DNA of 64,000 nucleotides, taken from NCBI GenBank assembly GCA_947365245.1, contig CANAWG010000003.1, forward strand, positions 124,001 through 188,000, given 5' to 3'. The notes beneath the pieces were generated by a model, which made no database searches, was not told where the DNA came from, and worked only from the letters and a program-made list of their open reading frames with translations. The stretch is from an uncultured Oscillibacter sp. (GTDB lineage Bacteria > Bacillota > Clostridia > Oscillospirales > Oscillospiraceae). Numbering within the stretch: the stretch's first letter is position 1; every line of letters starts with the position of its first letter. Shown here in pieces: positions 1 through 8,604 of this stretch. The translations under genes were made by a program, and so were the position numbers.

Positions 1-770
1 ACTCCGTGCTGGGCCAGACCTACCCGGCCGTTGAGCTGATCGTCGTCGACGACGGTTCCCCGGCCTTTTCCGCCGCCGGGGTCCTGTCGTATATTGAAAG
101 CCGAAAAGGGGAAAACCTCCGGCGGGCGCGGGTGCTGTGCAGCCCCGTCAACCTGGGCACGGTGAAAAGCGCGAATCTGGGCCTGGCGCAGGCCCGGGGG
201 GCGTATATCAAGCTTCTGGGCGCGGATGACGCGCTGTATGACGGCACGGTGCTCACCCGGGCCCGGGAGTGCCTGGACGCGGACGGCGGCGGGATACTGG
301 TGGGCCGTGTGATCAAGTGCGGCGCGGACCTGCGCCCCAGGGGGCCGTTTCGGGACCGCTTCGCCCGGAGCCTGTCCCGCCGGACTCCCCGGCAGGTGTG
401 GCGGAGGCTGTGCGTCCACAATGAGATCGCCGCCCCGGGCGTGTTCTTCACCCGGGATTTTTTCCGGCGGTTCGGCCCCTTTGACGAGCGCTATCGTCTC
501 CTGGAGGACTGGCCCGCCTGGCTGCGGGCCGTCCGGCAGGGAGTCCGTCTGCCCTATGGGGACTTTGACGCCGTGAAATACCGGGCGGACGCCGGCTCCG
601 CCACCGGGTTGAACCGGGACTACATGGAGGACCGGGAGCGGGCCTTTCAGTACGAGATCCGGCCCTACCGGAAGGACCTGGGGCCGGCGCTGTACCTGCT
701 GGCGTGGCTGTCCCTGAAAATCCGGAACTCCACGCTGCTGCGGCGGGTCTACGGCCGTCTGTTCCGGTGA
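1..770 (+). CDS. Glycosyltransferase family 2, 5' end outside the window
   Basis: Probable surface-polysaccharide glycosyltransferase with a GT-A fold that moves a sugar from a nucleotide donor at the inner membrane face. The frame is open from base 3, so the true start and roughly the first 15 residues lie upstream. Visible motifs are the donor-binding DDGS and a DxD-like site in LLGADDALYD. It has the same layout as the two full paralogues at 17630 and 18877 (a GENL/GNIT-type segment after the first motif, then N-x-GTV), which suggests family expansion within this locus. Unlike them it ends without clear membrane segments. It precedes the dTDP-amino-sugar genes and may use their product; that is inference. 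Confidence 0.85.
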   Translation, partial: SVLGQTYPAVELIVVDDGSPAFSAAGVLSYIESRKGENLRRARVLCSPVNLGTVKSANLGLAQARGAYIKLLGADDALYDGTVLTRARECLDADGGGILVGRVIKCGADLRPRGPFRDRFARSLSRRTPRQVWRRLCVHNEIAAPGVFFTRDFFRRFGPFDERYRLLEDWPAWLRAVRQGVRLPYGDFDAVKYRADAGSATGLNRDYMEDRERAFQYEIRPYRKDLGPALYLLAWLSLKIRNSTLLRRVYGRLFR

Positions 771-813
771 GTGCCTGGAGGCGGGGCATAACGAACTCTA
801 CACGGGAGGTTCT

Positions 814-1221
814 ATGGAAATCATTCAGTACCATTTTACAGAACACGGGGACCAGCGGGGACAGCTGATCGCCGTGGAGGGGGAGCGGGACATTCCGTTT
901 CCCATTCGGCGTGTCTACTATATGTACGGCGTGGGGGAGGGCGTCCGCCGGGGATACCACGCCCACAAGGAGCTGGAGCAGATTCTGATCTGCATGCACG
1001 GCAGCTGCAAAGTCCTGCTGGACGACGGGAGCGAACGGAAGAGCGTCCTGCTGGACAAGCCCGGAACGGGGCTGTATATCGGCCACGCCACCTGGCGGGA
1101 GATCTACGACTTCTCCCCCGGCGCGGTGCTGGTGGTCCTGGCCTCGGAGATCTACGACGAGAGGGACTACATCCGGGATTACAATGAATTTCTCAACTAT
1201 TTGACCCAAAAGGGGAGGTAG
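814..1221 (+). CDS. dTDP-4-dehydro-6-deoxyglucose 3,4-ketoisomerase (FdtA/QdtA-type cupin)
   Basis: Converts dTDP-4-keto-6-deoxyglucose to the 3-keto isomer, the step that leads to 3-amino-3,6-dideoxyhexoses. The 135-residue length fits the single-cupin WxcM/FdtA family. The family signature [11 protein letters not shown] places the conserved histidines at residues 49 and 51. ATG 814 has GGGAGG five bases upstream. The next gene, an aminotransferase, begins four bases after the stop, which is the FdtA-FdtB order known from Fuc3NAc and Qui3NAc pathways. Whether the product is the galacto (Fdt) or gluco (Qdt) epimer cannot be read from sequence alone. Confidence 0.88.
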   Translation: MEIIQYHFTEHGDQRGQLIAVEGERDIPFPIRRVYYMYGVGEGVRRGYHAHKELEQILICMHGSCKVLLDDGSERKSVLLDKPGTGLYIGHATWREIYDFSPGAVLVVLASEIYDERDYIRDYNEFLNYLTQKGR

Positions 1222-1225
1222 CGGT

Positions 1226-2323
1226 ATGAATGTCCCATTTGTCAGCTTCAAGCCCGTGGAGCGGGAGCTGAACGAGGCCCTGCGGGGCGCGTTTGACCGG
1301 GTATTCCAGCGCAGCTGGTATATCGAGGGGGAGGAGGGGCGCGCCTTTGAGGAGGCCTTTGCGAAATTCTGCGGCGTCAAATTCTGCATTGGCTGCGGAA
1401 ACGGCCTGGACGCGCTGATGCTGAGCCTGAAAGCACTGGGCGTCGGCGCGGGGGATGAGGTCCTGGTGCCCGCCCATACGTTTATCGCCACGGCCCTGGC
1501 CGTCACTTATACCGGGGCAGTGCCGGTGTTTGTGGAGGTGGACGGCCGGACTTACAACATGGACCCGGCGCGGATCGAGGCCGCCGTCACGCCCCGGACC
1601 AAGGCGATTATCCCCGTGCACCTCTACGGCCAGCCGGCGGATATGGACCCCATCATGGCCGCCGCCAAAAAGCACGGGCTCTTTGTGGTGGAGGACTGCG
1701 CCCAGGCCCACGGCGCCCGCTACAGGGGCCGTCTGATCGGCACCTTTGGAGACGCCGCGGGCTTCAGCTTCTATCCTGGCAAGAACCTGGGCGCGCTGGG
1801 AGACGCCGGTGCGGCGGCCACAGACAACCCGGAGCTGGCGGAGAAGATCCGTGCCCTGGGCAACTACGGCTCGGACTACAAATATCACCATGTCTATCAG
1901 GGCAATAACTCCCGGCTGGATGAGCTGCAGGCGGCGTTCCTCGCCGCAAAGCTGCCCCATCTGGAGCGGATGAATCAGGAGCGGCGGCGCATCGCGGCGA
2001 GATACCTCTCCGAGATTCGGAACCCGCAGCTGATTTTGCCATATGTCCTGCCCGACACGGAGCCGGTGTGGCACATCTTCGCCGTCCGCTGTGCCCGCCG
2101 GGATGAGCTGGCCGCCTATCTCAAGGAAAACGGCATCGGCACAAACTGCCACTATCCCATCCCCATGCACTTACAGGGGGCCTATGCGGAGCTGGGCCTG
2201 CCCAAGGGGAGCTTCCCCATCGCTGAGGAAATCAGCGCCACGGAGCTGAGCCTGCCCATGTACTACGGCATGACAGAGGACGAGATCGGCTATGTGGTGG
2301 AGAAATTGAACGCGTTTGAATAA
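1226..2323 (+). CDS. DegT/DnrJ/EryC1 family sugar aminotransferase (FdtB/QdtB-like)
   Basis: PLP-dependent transaminase expected to aminate the 3-keto sugar made by the preceding isomerase, giving dTDP-3-amino-3,6-dideoxyhexose. The length of 365 residues is normal for the family. The PLP lysine is K186 in [14 protein letters not shown], with the cofactor-contacting [10 protein letters not shown] upstream (about residues 155-164) and the [12 protein letters not shown] motif after it. ATG 1226 lies four bases after the upstream stop with GGGGAGG in the tail of that gene, so the two are probably translationally coupled. Assignment to C3 rather than C4 amination rests on the neighbouring ketoisomerase. 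Confidence 0.87.
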   Translation: MNVPFVSFKPVERELNEALRGAFDRVFQRSWYIEGEEGRAFEEAFAKFCGVKFCIGCGNGLDALMLSLKALGVGAGDEVLVPAHTFIATALAVTYTGAVPVFVEVDGRTYNMDPARIEAAVTPRTKAIIPVHLYGQPADMDPIMAAAKKHGLFVVEDCAQAHGARYRGRLIGTFGDAAGFSFYPGKNLGALGDAGAAATDNPELAEKIRALGNYGSDYKYHHVYQGNNSRLDELQAAFLAAKLPHLERMNQERRRIAARYLSEIRNPQLILPYVLPDTEPVWHIFAVRCARRDELAAYLKENGIGTNCHYPIPMHLQGAYAELGLPKGSFPIAEEISATELSLPMYYGMTEDEIGYVVEKLNAFE

Positions 2324-2360
2324 ATTGCCCGGCGCGGGCGCATGAAAGGAAACAGCGGAT

Positions 2361-2936
2361 ATGGAGCATACTTTTCGCGCGGCCTATCAAAACTGCCTGA
2401 TCCGTCCCCTGCGGGAATCGGATATTGAGCATCTGCGGGTCTGGCGCAACAACACCCAGCTCTCCCGGTACCTGACCCCTATTCCGGAGATCACGCCCGC
2501 CATGCAGCTGGATTGGTTTCACCGCAGCCAGAGCGACCCCAATATTCTCACGTTTGCCGTGGAAGAGACCCTCCGATTCCGCCGCCTGATCGGATCCGTC
2601 TCCCTGTACGATTTCCAGGGTACCGTCGCGGAGGTGGGGAAGATCATGATCGGTGACGACGAGGCCCGGGGGAAATCCCTCGGATTTTACAGCAATCTCA
2701 TGACCGCATACATCGGTTTTGAAAAGCTGGGTCTGACCCGCGTGATCGCCCATGTGCACGAGGAGAATCAGGCCAGCATGAAGTGCTTTCTCCGCATCGG
2801 ATATACCGTCACAGGGCGGCGCCCTTTTATGCAGGATGGGTATGAATGTGAGCTGGAGTGCAGCAGGGAGCACTTCTATGCGGCACATCCCGAGCTGCCG
2901 GAAATTTCTATCCAAGAGGAATCGACGTCCCGTTAA
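2361..2936 (+). CDS. GNAT N-acetyltransferase (RimJ/RimL-like), probable amino-sugar acetyltransferase
   Basis: 191 residues with a GNAT fold: LRESDIEHLRVWRN at the N-terminus as in RimJ/RimL and WecD relatives, an acetyl-CoA loop region near EARGKSLGFYSNLM, and the ENQASMKCFLRIGY stretch typical of the C-terminal half. Its place between the aminotransferase and rfbA suggests that it N-acetylates the dTDP-3-amino sugar. Characterised Fdt/Qdt pathways usually use a left-handed beta-helix acetyltransferase for this step, so this would be a substitution by an unrelated fold. The sequence alone does not exclude a protein or peptide substrate. Confidence 0.75.
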   Translation: MEHTFRAAYQNCLIRPLRESDIEHLRVWRNNTQLSRYLTPIPEITPAMQLDWFHRSQSDPNILTFAVEETLRFRRLIGSVSLYDFQGTVAEVGKIMIGDDEARGKSLGFYSNLMTAYIGFEKLGLTRVIAHVHEENQASMKCFLRIGYTVTGRRPFMQDGYECELECSREHFYAAHPELPEISIQEESTSR

Positions 2937-2957
2937 ATATCAAGGGAGGTTTGTGTG

Positions 2958-3845
2958 ATGAAAGGCATCATCCTGGCCGGGGGGGCCGGAACACGGCTCT
3001 ACCCCCTCACCATGGTCACCAGCAAGCAGCTTCTCCCCATTTATGACAAGCCCATGGTCTACTATCCGCTTTCCACGCTGATGCTGGCGGGCATCCGGGA
3101 GATCCTCATCATCTCCACCCCCGCGGATCTGCCCAACTTTGAACGGCTGCTGGGGGACGGAAGCCAGTTCGGCATTCAGCTGTCCTATACGGAGCAGCCC
3201 TCGCCGGACGGCCTGGCCCAGGCTTTTATACTGGGGGAGGACTTCATCGGAGACGACAGCTGCGCCATGGTTCTGGGGGACAACATCTTCTACGGCGCGG
3301 GGCTGGGCTCCATGCTCCGCCGCGCGGTCTCCACGGCGGAGGCCGGCCGGGCCACGGTGTTCGGGTACTATGTACCGGACCCGGAGCGCTTCGGCGTGGT
3401 GGCCTTTGACGAAAAGGGCCGAGCCACCTCCATCGAGGAAAAGCCCGCCCAGCCCAAGAGCAACTACGCCGTGACGGGCCTCTACTTTTATCCCAAGGGG
3501 GTCTCCGCCCTGGCAGGGCAGGTTCGGCCCAGCAAGCGGGGGGAGCTGGAGATTACCACTCTGAACGAGATGTACCTGCGGCAGAATGTTCTGGACGTAC
3601 AGCTGATGGGCCGCGGCTACGCCTGGCTGGACACGGGGACCATGGACTCCCTGGTGGACGCCGCCGACTTTGTGCGCATCATCGAGGAGCGGCAGGGCAT
3701 CAAGATCTCCGCGCCGGAGGAGATCGGCTACAAGGCGGGCTGGATCTCCCGGGAGATCCTGCTGCAAAGCGCGGAGCGCTACGGGAAGTCGCCCTACGGC
3801 ACGCATCTGCGCAATGTGGCGGATGACAAAATCTGGTATCAATGA
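2958..3845 (+). CDS. rfbA: Glucose-1-phosphate thymidylyltransferase
   Basis: Makes dTDP-glucose from dTTP and glucose 1-phosphate, the entry step of deoxysugar synthesis. The protein (295 residues, usual size) opens with [18 protein letters not shown], the nucleotide-binding signature, followed by [11 protein letters not shown] and [13 protein letters not shown] three bases earlier is possible, but ATG 2958 gives the canonical N-terminus and sits eight bases after GGGAGG. The gene is followed by rfbB with only a few bases between. No rmlC or rmlD occurs in the window, so the pathway here goes to an amino sugar rather than rhamnose. Confidence 0.95.
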   Translation: MKGIILAGGAGTRLYPLTMVTSKQLLPIYDKPMVYYPLSTLMLAGIREILIISTPADLPNFERLLGDGSQFGIQLSYTEQPSPDGLAQAFILGEDFIGDDSCAMVLGDNIFYGAGLGSMLRRAVSTAEAGRATVFGYYVPDPERFGVVAFDEKGRATSIEEKPAQPKSNYAVTGLYFYPKGVSALAGQVRPSKRGELEITTLNEMYLRQNVLDVQLMGRGYAWLDTGTMDSLVDAADFVRIIEERQGIKISAPEEIGYKAGWISREILLQSAERYGKSPYGTHLRNVADDKIWYQ

Positions 3846-3860
3846 GAGGGAGATGTGAAC

Positions 3861-4880
3861 ATGAATATTCTCGTGACCGGCGGCGCCGGCTTCATCGGCG
3901 CGAACTTTATCTTCTATATGCTGGAGCACCACCCGGAGGACCGGATTGTGTGCGTTGACAAGCTGACCTATGCCGGCAACCTCTCCACCCTGGCGCCGGT
4001 GATGGAGCGGGAGAATTTCCGCTTCGTCCGGGCGGATATCTGCGACCGGGAGGCGGTATACGGCCTCTTTGAGGAGGAGCGCCCTGATATCGTGGTCAAC
4101 TTCGCTGCGGAGAGCCACGTGGACCGCTCCATCGAGGATCCCGGCCTCTTTCTGCAGACCAACATCCTGGGCACGGCGGTGATGATGGACGCCTGCCGCA
4201 AATACGGCGTCCGGCGCTTCCACCAGGTCTCCACGGACGAGGTATACGGGGACCTGCCGCTGGACCGGCCGGACCTGTTCTTCACAGAGTCCACACCCCT
4301 GCACACCAGCTCCCCCTACAGCAGCTCTAAGGCCTCCGCGGATCTTTTGGCTCTGGCCTACTATCGCACCTACGGCCTGCCGGTGACGCTCTCCCGCTGC
4401 TCCAACAACTACGGCCCCTACCAGTTCCCCGAGAAGCTGATCCCCCTGATGATCGCCAACGCTCTGAATGACAAGCCGCTTCCGGTGTACGGCGAGGGGC
4501 TCAACGTCCGGGACTGGCTGTATGTGGAGGACCACTGCCGCGCCATTGACCTGATCCTGCGCAAGGGCAGGGAGGGGGAGGTCTACAATATCGGCGGTCA
4601 CAACGAGATGCGCAATATCGATATTGTAAAGCTGATCTGCAAGGCGCTGGATAAGCCGGAGAGCCTGATCACCTACGTCGCGGACCGCAAGGGGCACGAT
4701 ATGCGCTACGCCATCGACCCGGCCAAGATCCACGGCGAGCTGGGCTGGCTGCCCACCACCATGTTCGCCGAGGGGATCCAGAAGACCATTCAGTGGTATC
4801 TGGACAACCGCGGCTGGTGGGAGAACATCATCTCCGGAGAGTATCAGGACTACTACGAGAAGATGTACGGAAATAGATGA
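3861..4880 (+). CDS. rfbB: dTDP-glucose 4,6-dehydratase
   Basis: NAD-dependent short-chain dehydrogenase-type enzyme that converts dTDP-glucose to dTDP-4-keto-6-deoxyglucose, the substrate of the ketoisomerase at 814. The N-terminal Rossmann glycine motif GGAGFIG, the catalytic STDEVYGD and the YxxxK pair in SPYSSSKASADL are all present; the length of about 339 residues is standard. ATG 3861 is preferred to an in-frame GTG six bases upstream because MNILVTGGAGFIG is the normal family start and GAGAGGG lies about ten bases before it. It ends block 1; 41 bases separate it from the convergent acyltransferase gene, and no clear terminator is seen there. Confidence 0.95.
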   Translation: MNILVTGGAGFIGANFIFYMLEHHPEDRIVCVDKLTYAGNLSTLAPVMERENFRFVRADICDREAVYGLFEEERPDIVVNFAAESHVDRSIEDPGLFLQTNILGTAVMMDACRKYGVRRFHQVSTDEVYGDLPLDRPDLFFTESTPLHTSSPYSSSKASADLLALAYYRTYGLPVTLSRCSNNYGPYQFPEKLIPLMIANALNDKPLPVYGEGLNVRDWLYVEDHCRAIDLILRKGREGEVYNIGGHNEMRNIDIVKLICKALDKPESLITYVADRKGHDMRYAIDPAKIHGELGWLPTTMFAEGIQKTIQWYLDNRGWWENIISGEYQDYYEKMYGNR

Positions 4881-4921
4881 CCCGCAATTCCGGAGGAGGC
4901 TTCCCGTTGTGGGGATCGTGC

Positions 4922-5986
4922 TTATGTCGCCCGCGCGGGCTTTTGGAACAGCCGTCCCAGGCTCTTTTCCAGCAGCAGCATGGCCGCCGCCGCCAGCATG
5001 GAGCAGACAAGAACCCAGACGTATGTCCATCTCCCTCCCTGCCCGGGAGCATACACAATAAAGAGATTGATCACAAACGTGTGTATCAGAAACATGGGAT
5101 AGGAGAGCTGTCCCAGCCACAGGATGGCCTTTTCCACCGGTGCCGGGCAGTTCACTGGCAACGTGTCGCACACAGCCAGCAACGCGGCAAAAAGAACAAC
5201 ATAGAATATCAAATCGCTTCCGCCAACATACTTGGCAAATCCCACCAGTCCCCAGATCATGATCAGGGAGAAGAGCAAAAAACCCCCTTTCAGAAAAGGC
5301 GCCGCGGGCCCCATCTGCCGCTTTGTGCCGTCCAACAGGGGACGGATCCAAAAGTGGCTCAACGCGCCCAGAGACATTCCCGCGATTCCCCGGAGAAATC
5401 CAAGGGTGTAAAACTGATCGACATAGTTCCATTGGCTCAAATTTCCCGTGAGCACTAAGACCCGTGTATAAAAGGCCAGTACCAGCAGCGGAGCAAGCAC
5501 ATTAAAATACAGCTTTTCGTGCCTGCTGATCAGCCAGCACAATATCAGCGAAGCCATCAGCAGTGCGCTGATATACTCCGGCGCGCCGCCGTATATCACA
5601 TCATTAGTACTGGGAAGGGCAAAGCCGGACATGTTGAGGAGAAGCAGTTCCCATTTGCTGCTCCACAAGCGGAGCAGCGCATCGGAAAACTGATAATGAT
5701 TGTTATAGCAGATCAGCATAAAATTCAACACGAAAGACATGGCGAAAAGAGGATACAGCTTTTTCAGTCTGGAGATCACATAGGGCACCGGTTCCCGCTC
5801 TGGATGCCGCATCTGCGACTTGGCCAGGAAATAACCTGAGAGGCAGAAGAAGAACTCCACCCAGATATATTCGTGGCCCATATAAACGGGAAAGCCGAGA
5901 TACAGCCATTCAAAGTGAAAAAGTACGATAAAAGCCGCCGCCAGAAAGCGGAACGCCTCGATGAGCCAATTTCTCTGCCTATCCAT
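4922..5986 (-). CDS. Acyltransferase-3 family membrane protein, single domain
   Basis: 354-residue polytopic membrane protein of the OafA/YrhL acyltransferase-3 family, expected to O-acylate a surface sugar. It starts MDRQRNWLIEAFRFLAA and carries the early histidine (VLFHFEWLYLG) and the FFCLSGYFLAKS segment that marks the family, followed by about ten hydrophobic stretches. It is a close paralogue of the first half of the neighbouring upstream gene: HEYIWVEF, SKWELL, LRGIAGMS and WGLVGFAKY recur in the same order. Transcription continues from that gene across about 45 bases. The acceptor and the acyl group are unknown. Confidence 0.85.
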   Translation of the reverse strand: MDRQRNWLIEAFRFLAAAFIVLFHFEWLYLGFPVYMGHEYIWVEFFFCLSGYFLAKSQMRHPEREPVPYVISRLKKLYPLFAMSFVLNFMLICYNNHYQFSDALLRLWSSKWELLLLNMSGFALPSTNDVIYGGAPEYISALLMASLILCWLISRHEKLYFNVLAPLLVLAFYTRVLVLTGNLSQWNYVDQFYTLGFLRGIAGMSLGALSHFWIRPLLDGTKRQMGPAAPFLKGGFLLFSLIMIWGLVGFAKYVGGSDLIFYVVLFAALLAVCDTLPVNCPAPVEKAILWLGQLSYPMFLIHTFVINLFIVYAPGQGGRWTYVWVLVCSMLAAAAMLLLEKSLGRLFQKPARAT

Positions 5987-6031
5987 ATCGATTGGGCCGT
6001 CCTCTCTGTTTCTTCGTTTTCACGGGACTTA

Positions 6032-8326
6032 TCATCCTCTTGGCGTCTGCCCTGCGCGCCTGCTCCCGCGGGCTGCCAGCACCCACAGCTTCTTTCCCGG
6101 CACTTCCACAAGGTGATGCAGAAGAACCGCGCAGATGAGCGTCAGCCCGAAAAAAGCGCACTGTGCCGTTCTTCCTACCGCCAGAGTACCCGCCAGGATC
6201 CGTCCATCCAGCAGCTGCAGCGCGAAGCTCTGAGCCAGATAGCAGGCAAAGGTCAAATTGGAGCAGTACGCCACAACGCGGCTTTTTCCCAGCCGGCAGA
6301 GCCACCCTTTTTCCGGCAGGGTGCAAAGCGACAGGATCATGATCCCGAAAGCCGGCAGAAGCACGATATTGTACAGATTATAGGTCATGCCAAAGGGATA
6401 GTTCGTACCCGCCGTGAAATACATCAGATACATCAGCCCGACTGCCAATCCCCCGAGTCCTGCCAGCAGTCCGGCCCAGCTCCAGCTTCTCCAGCGACCC
6501 GGGATCCTCTGAAGCAGATCACTGATCAGCATACCCGCCGTAAATTCCGGGATCCGGTACATAGGATGCGCGTAAAAGGTCAGGATATGACCCTTTAAGA
6601 TAAACGCGTTAAAGCAATAGAAATACTCGGAAATCACAGTGAGCATGATGAAAAGACCTAGCGGCAAAACCAGCGATTTGGGGCGGGAACTCAGCGTCAG
6701 GGTCAGCAGCCTGTTTAAAAGCGGGAAAAGCAGGTACAGAACAAATGCCGTAGACAAATACCAGCAGTTGTCGTTGTACAGGAAATAAAAATTATTATAA
6801 TGGTCAAAGGATTGCAGCAATCCCAGGTTGATGGGAAGAAACATCCGCAGTGTTTCCGTGGCAGCAGGCACACGGTAACCGGTGCAGAGAGCTGCCAGCA
6901 TCATAAAGAGATATACCGGATAGATGCTGGAGAACCTCTTCTTATAATATTTGGCGAGTGCGAGGTTCCCCTCTTCGCCGCCGCCGTCCAGCTGTGTTCC
7001 GTAAGTATACCGCAGCACAAAACCGCTGATCATAAAAAAGCCCGTCACGCCGACCGCGCCGAGCCCGATCAGCGTGTCAAGATGTGAAAAACCGGTCATA
7101 AACTCATAGTGGATCTGCCCGTGAAAAACCAAAATCCATATCATGAAAAAAATCCGCAGGAGATTCAAGCCATGCAGCGTTGGCTTTCCTGGGTCCCGGC
7201 GTTCCCGTGTATCCAGCAGTTGTTTCAGCCACTCCTGCAGAGCATGCAATGGCCGCAGCCAGCTTTTGAGCCTATGTCCTGCTTGGGCATTCAGGCATTT
7301 TCGCAGATATCCCTCCAGCAGCAGCATAATCTTTGCCGCCAGCATAGAGCACAGCAGGATCTCGACCCTTGTCTTTCCCGTATTCATCCCAGGGAGATTC
7401 ACAACAAAGAGATTGATCACCAACGGATGGATCAGGAACACGGGATAGGACAGGCGTTCCAGTTCCAAGGTGGTCTTCTTTATCCACGCCGGATATTTCA
7501 CTGGCAGCGTGTCGCACACAGCCAGCAACACGGCAAAAAGAAACACATAGAATACCAAATCGCTTCCGCCGATATACTTGGCAAATCCTACCAACCCCCA
7601 GATCATGATTAGGGAAAAGACCAGAAATACCCCTTTGAAAACCTCGGCGGAACGCCGACGCGCCCGTTCTGCCTCTTCCAGAACTGGCTGCAGTAGCAGG
7701 CAGCTCAGTGCGCCGGCGGACATTCCCGCGATCCCCCGGAGAAGCCCCAGCGTGTAAAAATTATCCGACCAATTCCACTGGCTCAAAGTTCCTGTGAGCA
7801 AGAGAATCCGCGTATAGCAAAACAATACCAGCAGTGGGCCGATCACGCCGGAGAATACCTTCTCATGTTTGCCAATCAGCCAGCACAGCAGCGGCGATCC
7901 GATTAATACCGCGCTGATATAAGAAGGTGCACAGCCGCCGATTACCAGATTGCCAGTACCAAAGCCGGACATATTGAGACAAAGGAGCTCCCATTTGCTG
8001 GCCCACACACGAAGCAGAACCTCAGTAACAGTCGGATGCTGCCCCCAGTAAAGCGCCACAAAGTTCACCACAAACGCCATCAAGAACAGCGGGTACAGTT
8101 TTTTTATCTTGGAGACCACATAGGATACCGGATCCTGTTCTGGGTGAGTTTTTTGTGATTTTGCCAAAAAGTACCCGGAAAGGCAAAAGAGAAACTCTAC
8201 CCAGATATATTCGTGGTTCATAAATTGCACAAAGCCAAGATACAGCCATTCATAGTGGTAAAGGACGGTAAAGACCACCGCCAAGAAACAAAATAGCTCA
8301 ATCAGCCAATTTTTCTCCTCACCCAT
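6032..8326 (-). CDS. Tandem fusion of two acyltransferase-3 domains
   Basis: 764 residues, about twice the family length, with two complete acyltransferase-3 domains. Domain 1 (about 1-345) begins MGEEKNWLIELFCFLAV with VLYHYEWLYLG and FLFCLSGYFLAKSQ, and nearly duplicates the gene downstream. After a charged linker (about 350-385), domain 2 restarts with LHGLNLLRIFFMIWILVFHG and GVTGFFMISGFVLR and is much more diverged. A TTG start at 8350 is open, but ATG 8326 has AGGTGG about seven bases upstream and aligns with the paralogue's start. One domain may shape activity or specificity of the other, or both may act on the same polymer. The sequence does not decide this. Confidence 0.85.
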   Translation of the reverse strand: MGEEKNWLIELFCFLAVVFTVLYHYEWLYLGFVQFMNHEYIWVEFLFCLSGYFLAKSQKTHPEQDPVSYVVSKIKKLYPLFLMAFVVNFVALYWGQHPTVTEVLLRVWASKWELLCLNMSGFGTGNLVIGGCAPSYISAVLIGSPLLCWLIGKHEKVFSGVIGPLLVLFCYTRILLLTGTLSQWNWSDNFYTLGLLRGIAGMSAGALSCLLLQPVLEEAERARRRSAEVFKGVFLVFSLIMIWGLVGFAKYIGGSDLVFYVFLFAVLLAVCDTLPVKYPAWIKKTTLELERLSYPVFLIHPLVINLFVVNLPGMNTGKTRVEILLCSMLAAKIMLLLEGYLRKCLNAQAGHRLKSWLRPLHALQEWLKQLLDTRERRDPGKPTLHGLNLLRIFFMIWILVFHGQIHYEFMTGFSHLDTLIGLGAVGVTGFFMISGFVLRYTYGTQLDGGGEEGNLALAKYYKKRFSSIYPVYLFMMLAALCTGYRVPAATETLRMFLPINLGLLQSFDHYNNFYFLYNDNCWYLSTAFVLYLLFPLLNRLLTLTLSSRPKSLVLPLGLFIMLTVISEYFYCFNAFILKGHILTFYAHPMYRIPEFTAGMLISDLLQRIPGRWRSWSWAGLLAGLGGLAVGLMYLMYFTAGTNYPFGMTYNLYNIVLLPAFGIMILSLCTLPEKGWLCRLGKSRVVAYCSNLTFACYLAQSFALQLLDGRILAGTLAVGRTAQCAFFGLTLICAVLLHHLVEVPGKKLWVLAARGSRRAGQTPRG

Positions 8327-8604
8327 ACAAGCCACCTTTTTTTCGTTCAATTGTTCTCTATTTCAGCTGTTGTCCCGCATGGGGGTCAAATTCCGCCGGC
8401 GCGCCGCTTCGCGGCGCGCTCTGTAAACAAAGAGAATCATGCTTTACTCCGTAAAGCATGAAAAGCGGGTACCCGCTTTTGCGAAAAATTTTTTATTATG
8501 CGGAGCAGGGAGCGCAGACAGGATTCGACTCCCCATTCTTACGGATGCGGCCATTCAGTAGTTCTATGCCAATATGCCAACGAAACCACCCGTCTTTCGG
8601 TATG
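8327..8604. other. Intergenic gap rich in hairpins
   Basis: 278 bases between two minus-strand genes. From left to right it holds a GC-rich hairpin at about 8397-8419 (GCGCGCCGC, loop TTC, GCGGCGCGC), then double-hairpin module A (8437-8480), then non-coding DNA. No U-tract follows the hairpins on the transcribed strand, so a standard intrinsic terminator is not supported. No gene is seen. Confidence 0.6.
8437..8480 (-). repeat. Double-hairpin module, copy A
   Basis: Read on the minus strand, a perfect 20-bp palindrome (half AAAAGCGGGT) is followed directly by a hairpin with a 10-bp stem (CATGCTTTAC) and loop GGA. Copy B at 22315 has the same layout and loop, but its outer bases change on both arms of each stem, so pairing is kept. 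It lies about 125 bases after the stop of the GNAT gene in the direction of transcription. Confidence 0.85.

Noticed and set aside
814..4880. dTDP-rhamnose pathway
   Set aside because: rfbA and rfbB are shared with rhamnose synthesis, but rmlC and rmlD are missing and the ketoisomerase and aminotransferase point to an amino sugar.
2940..5432. An 830-codon minus-strand frame across rfbA and rfbB
   Set aside because: Antisense shadow of two well-recognised genes, with no ribosome site and no family similarity.
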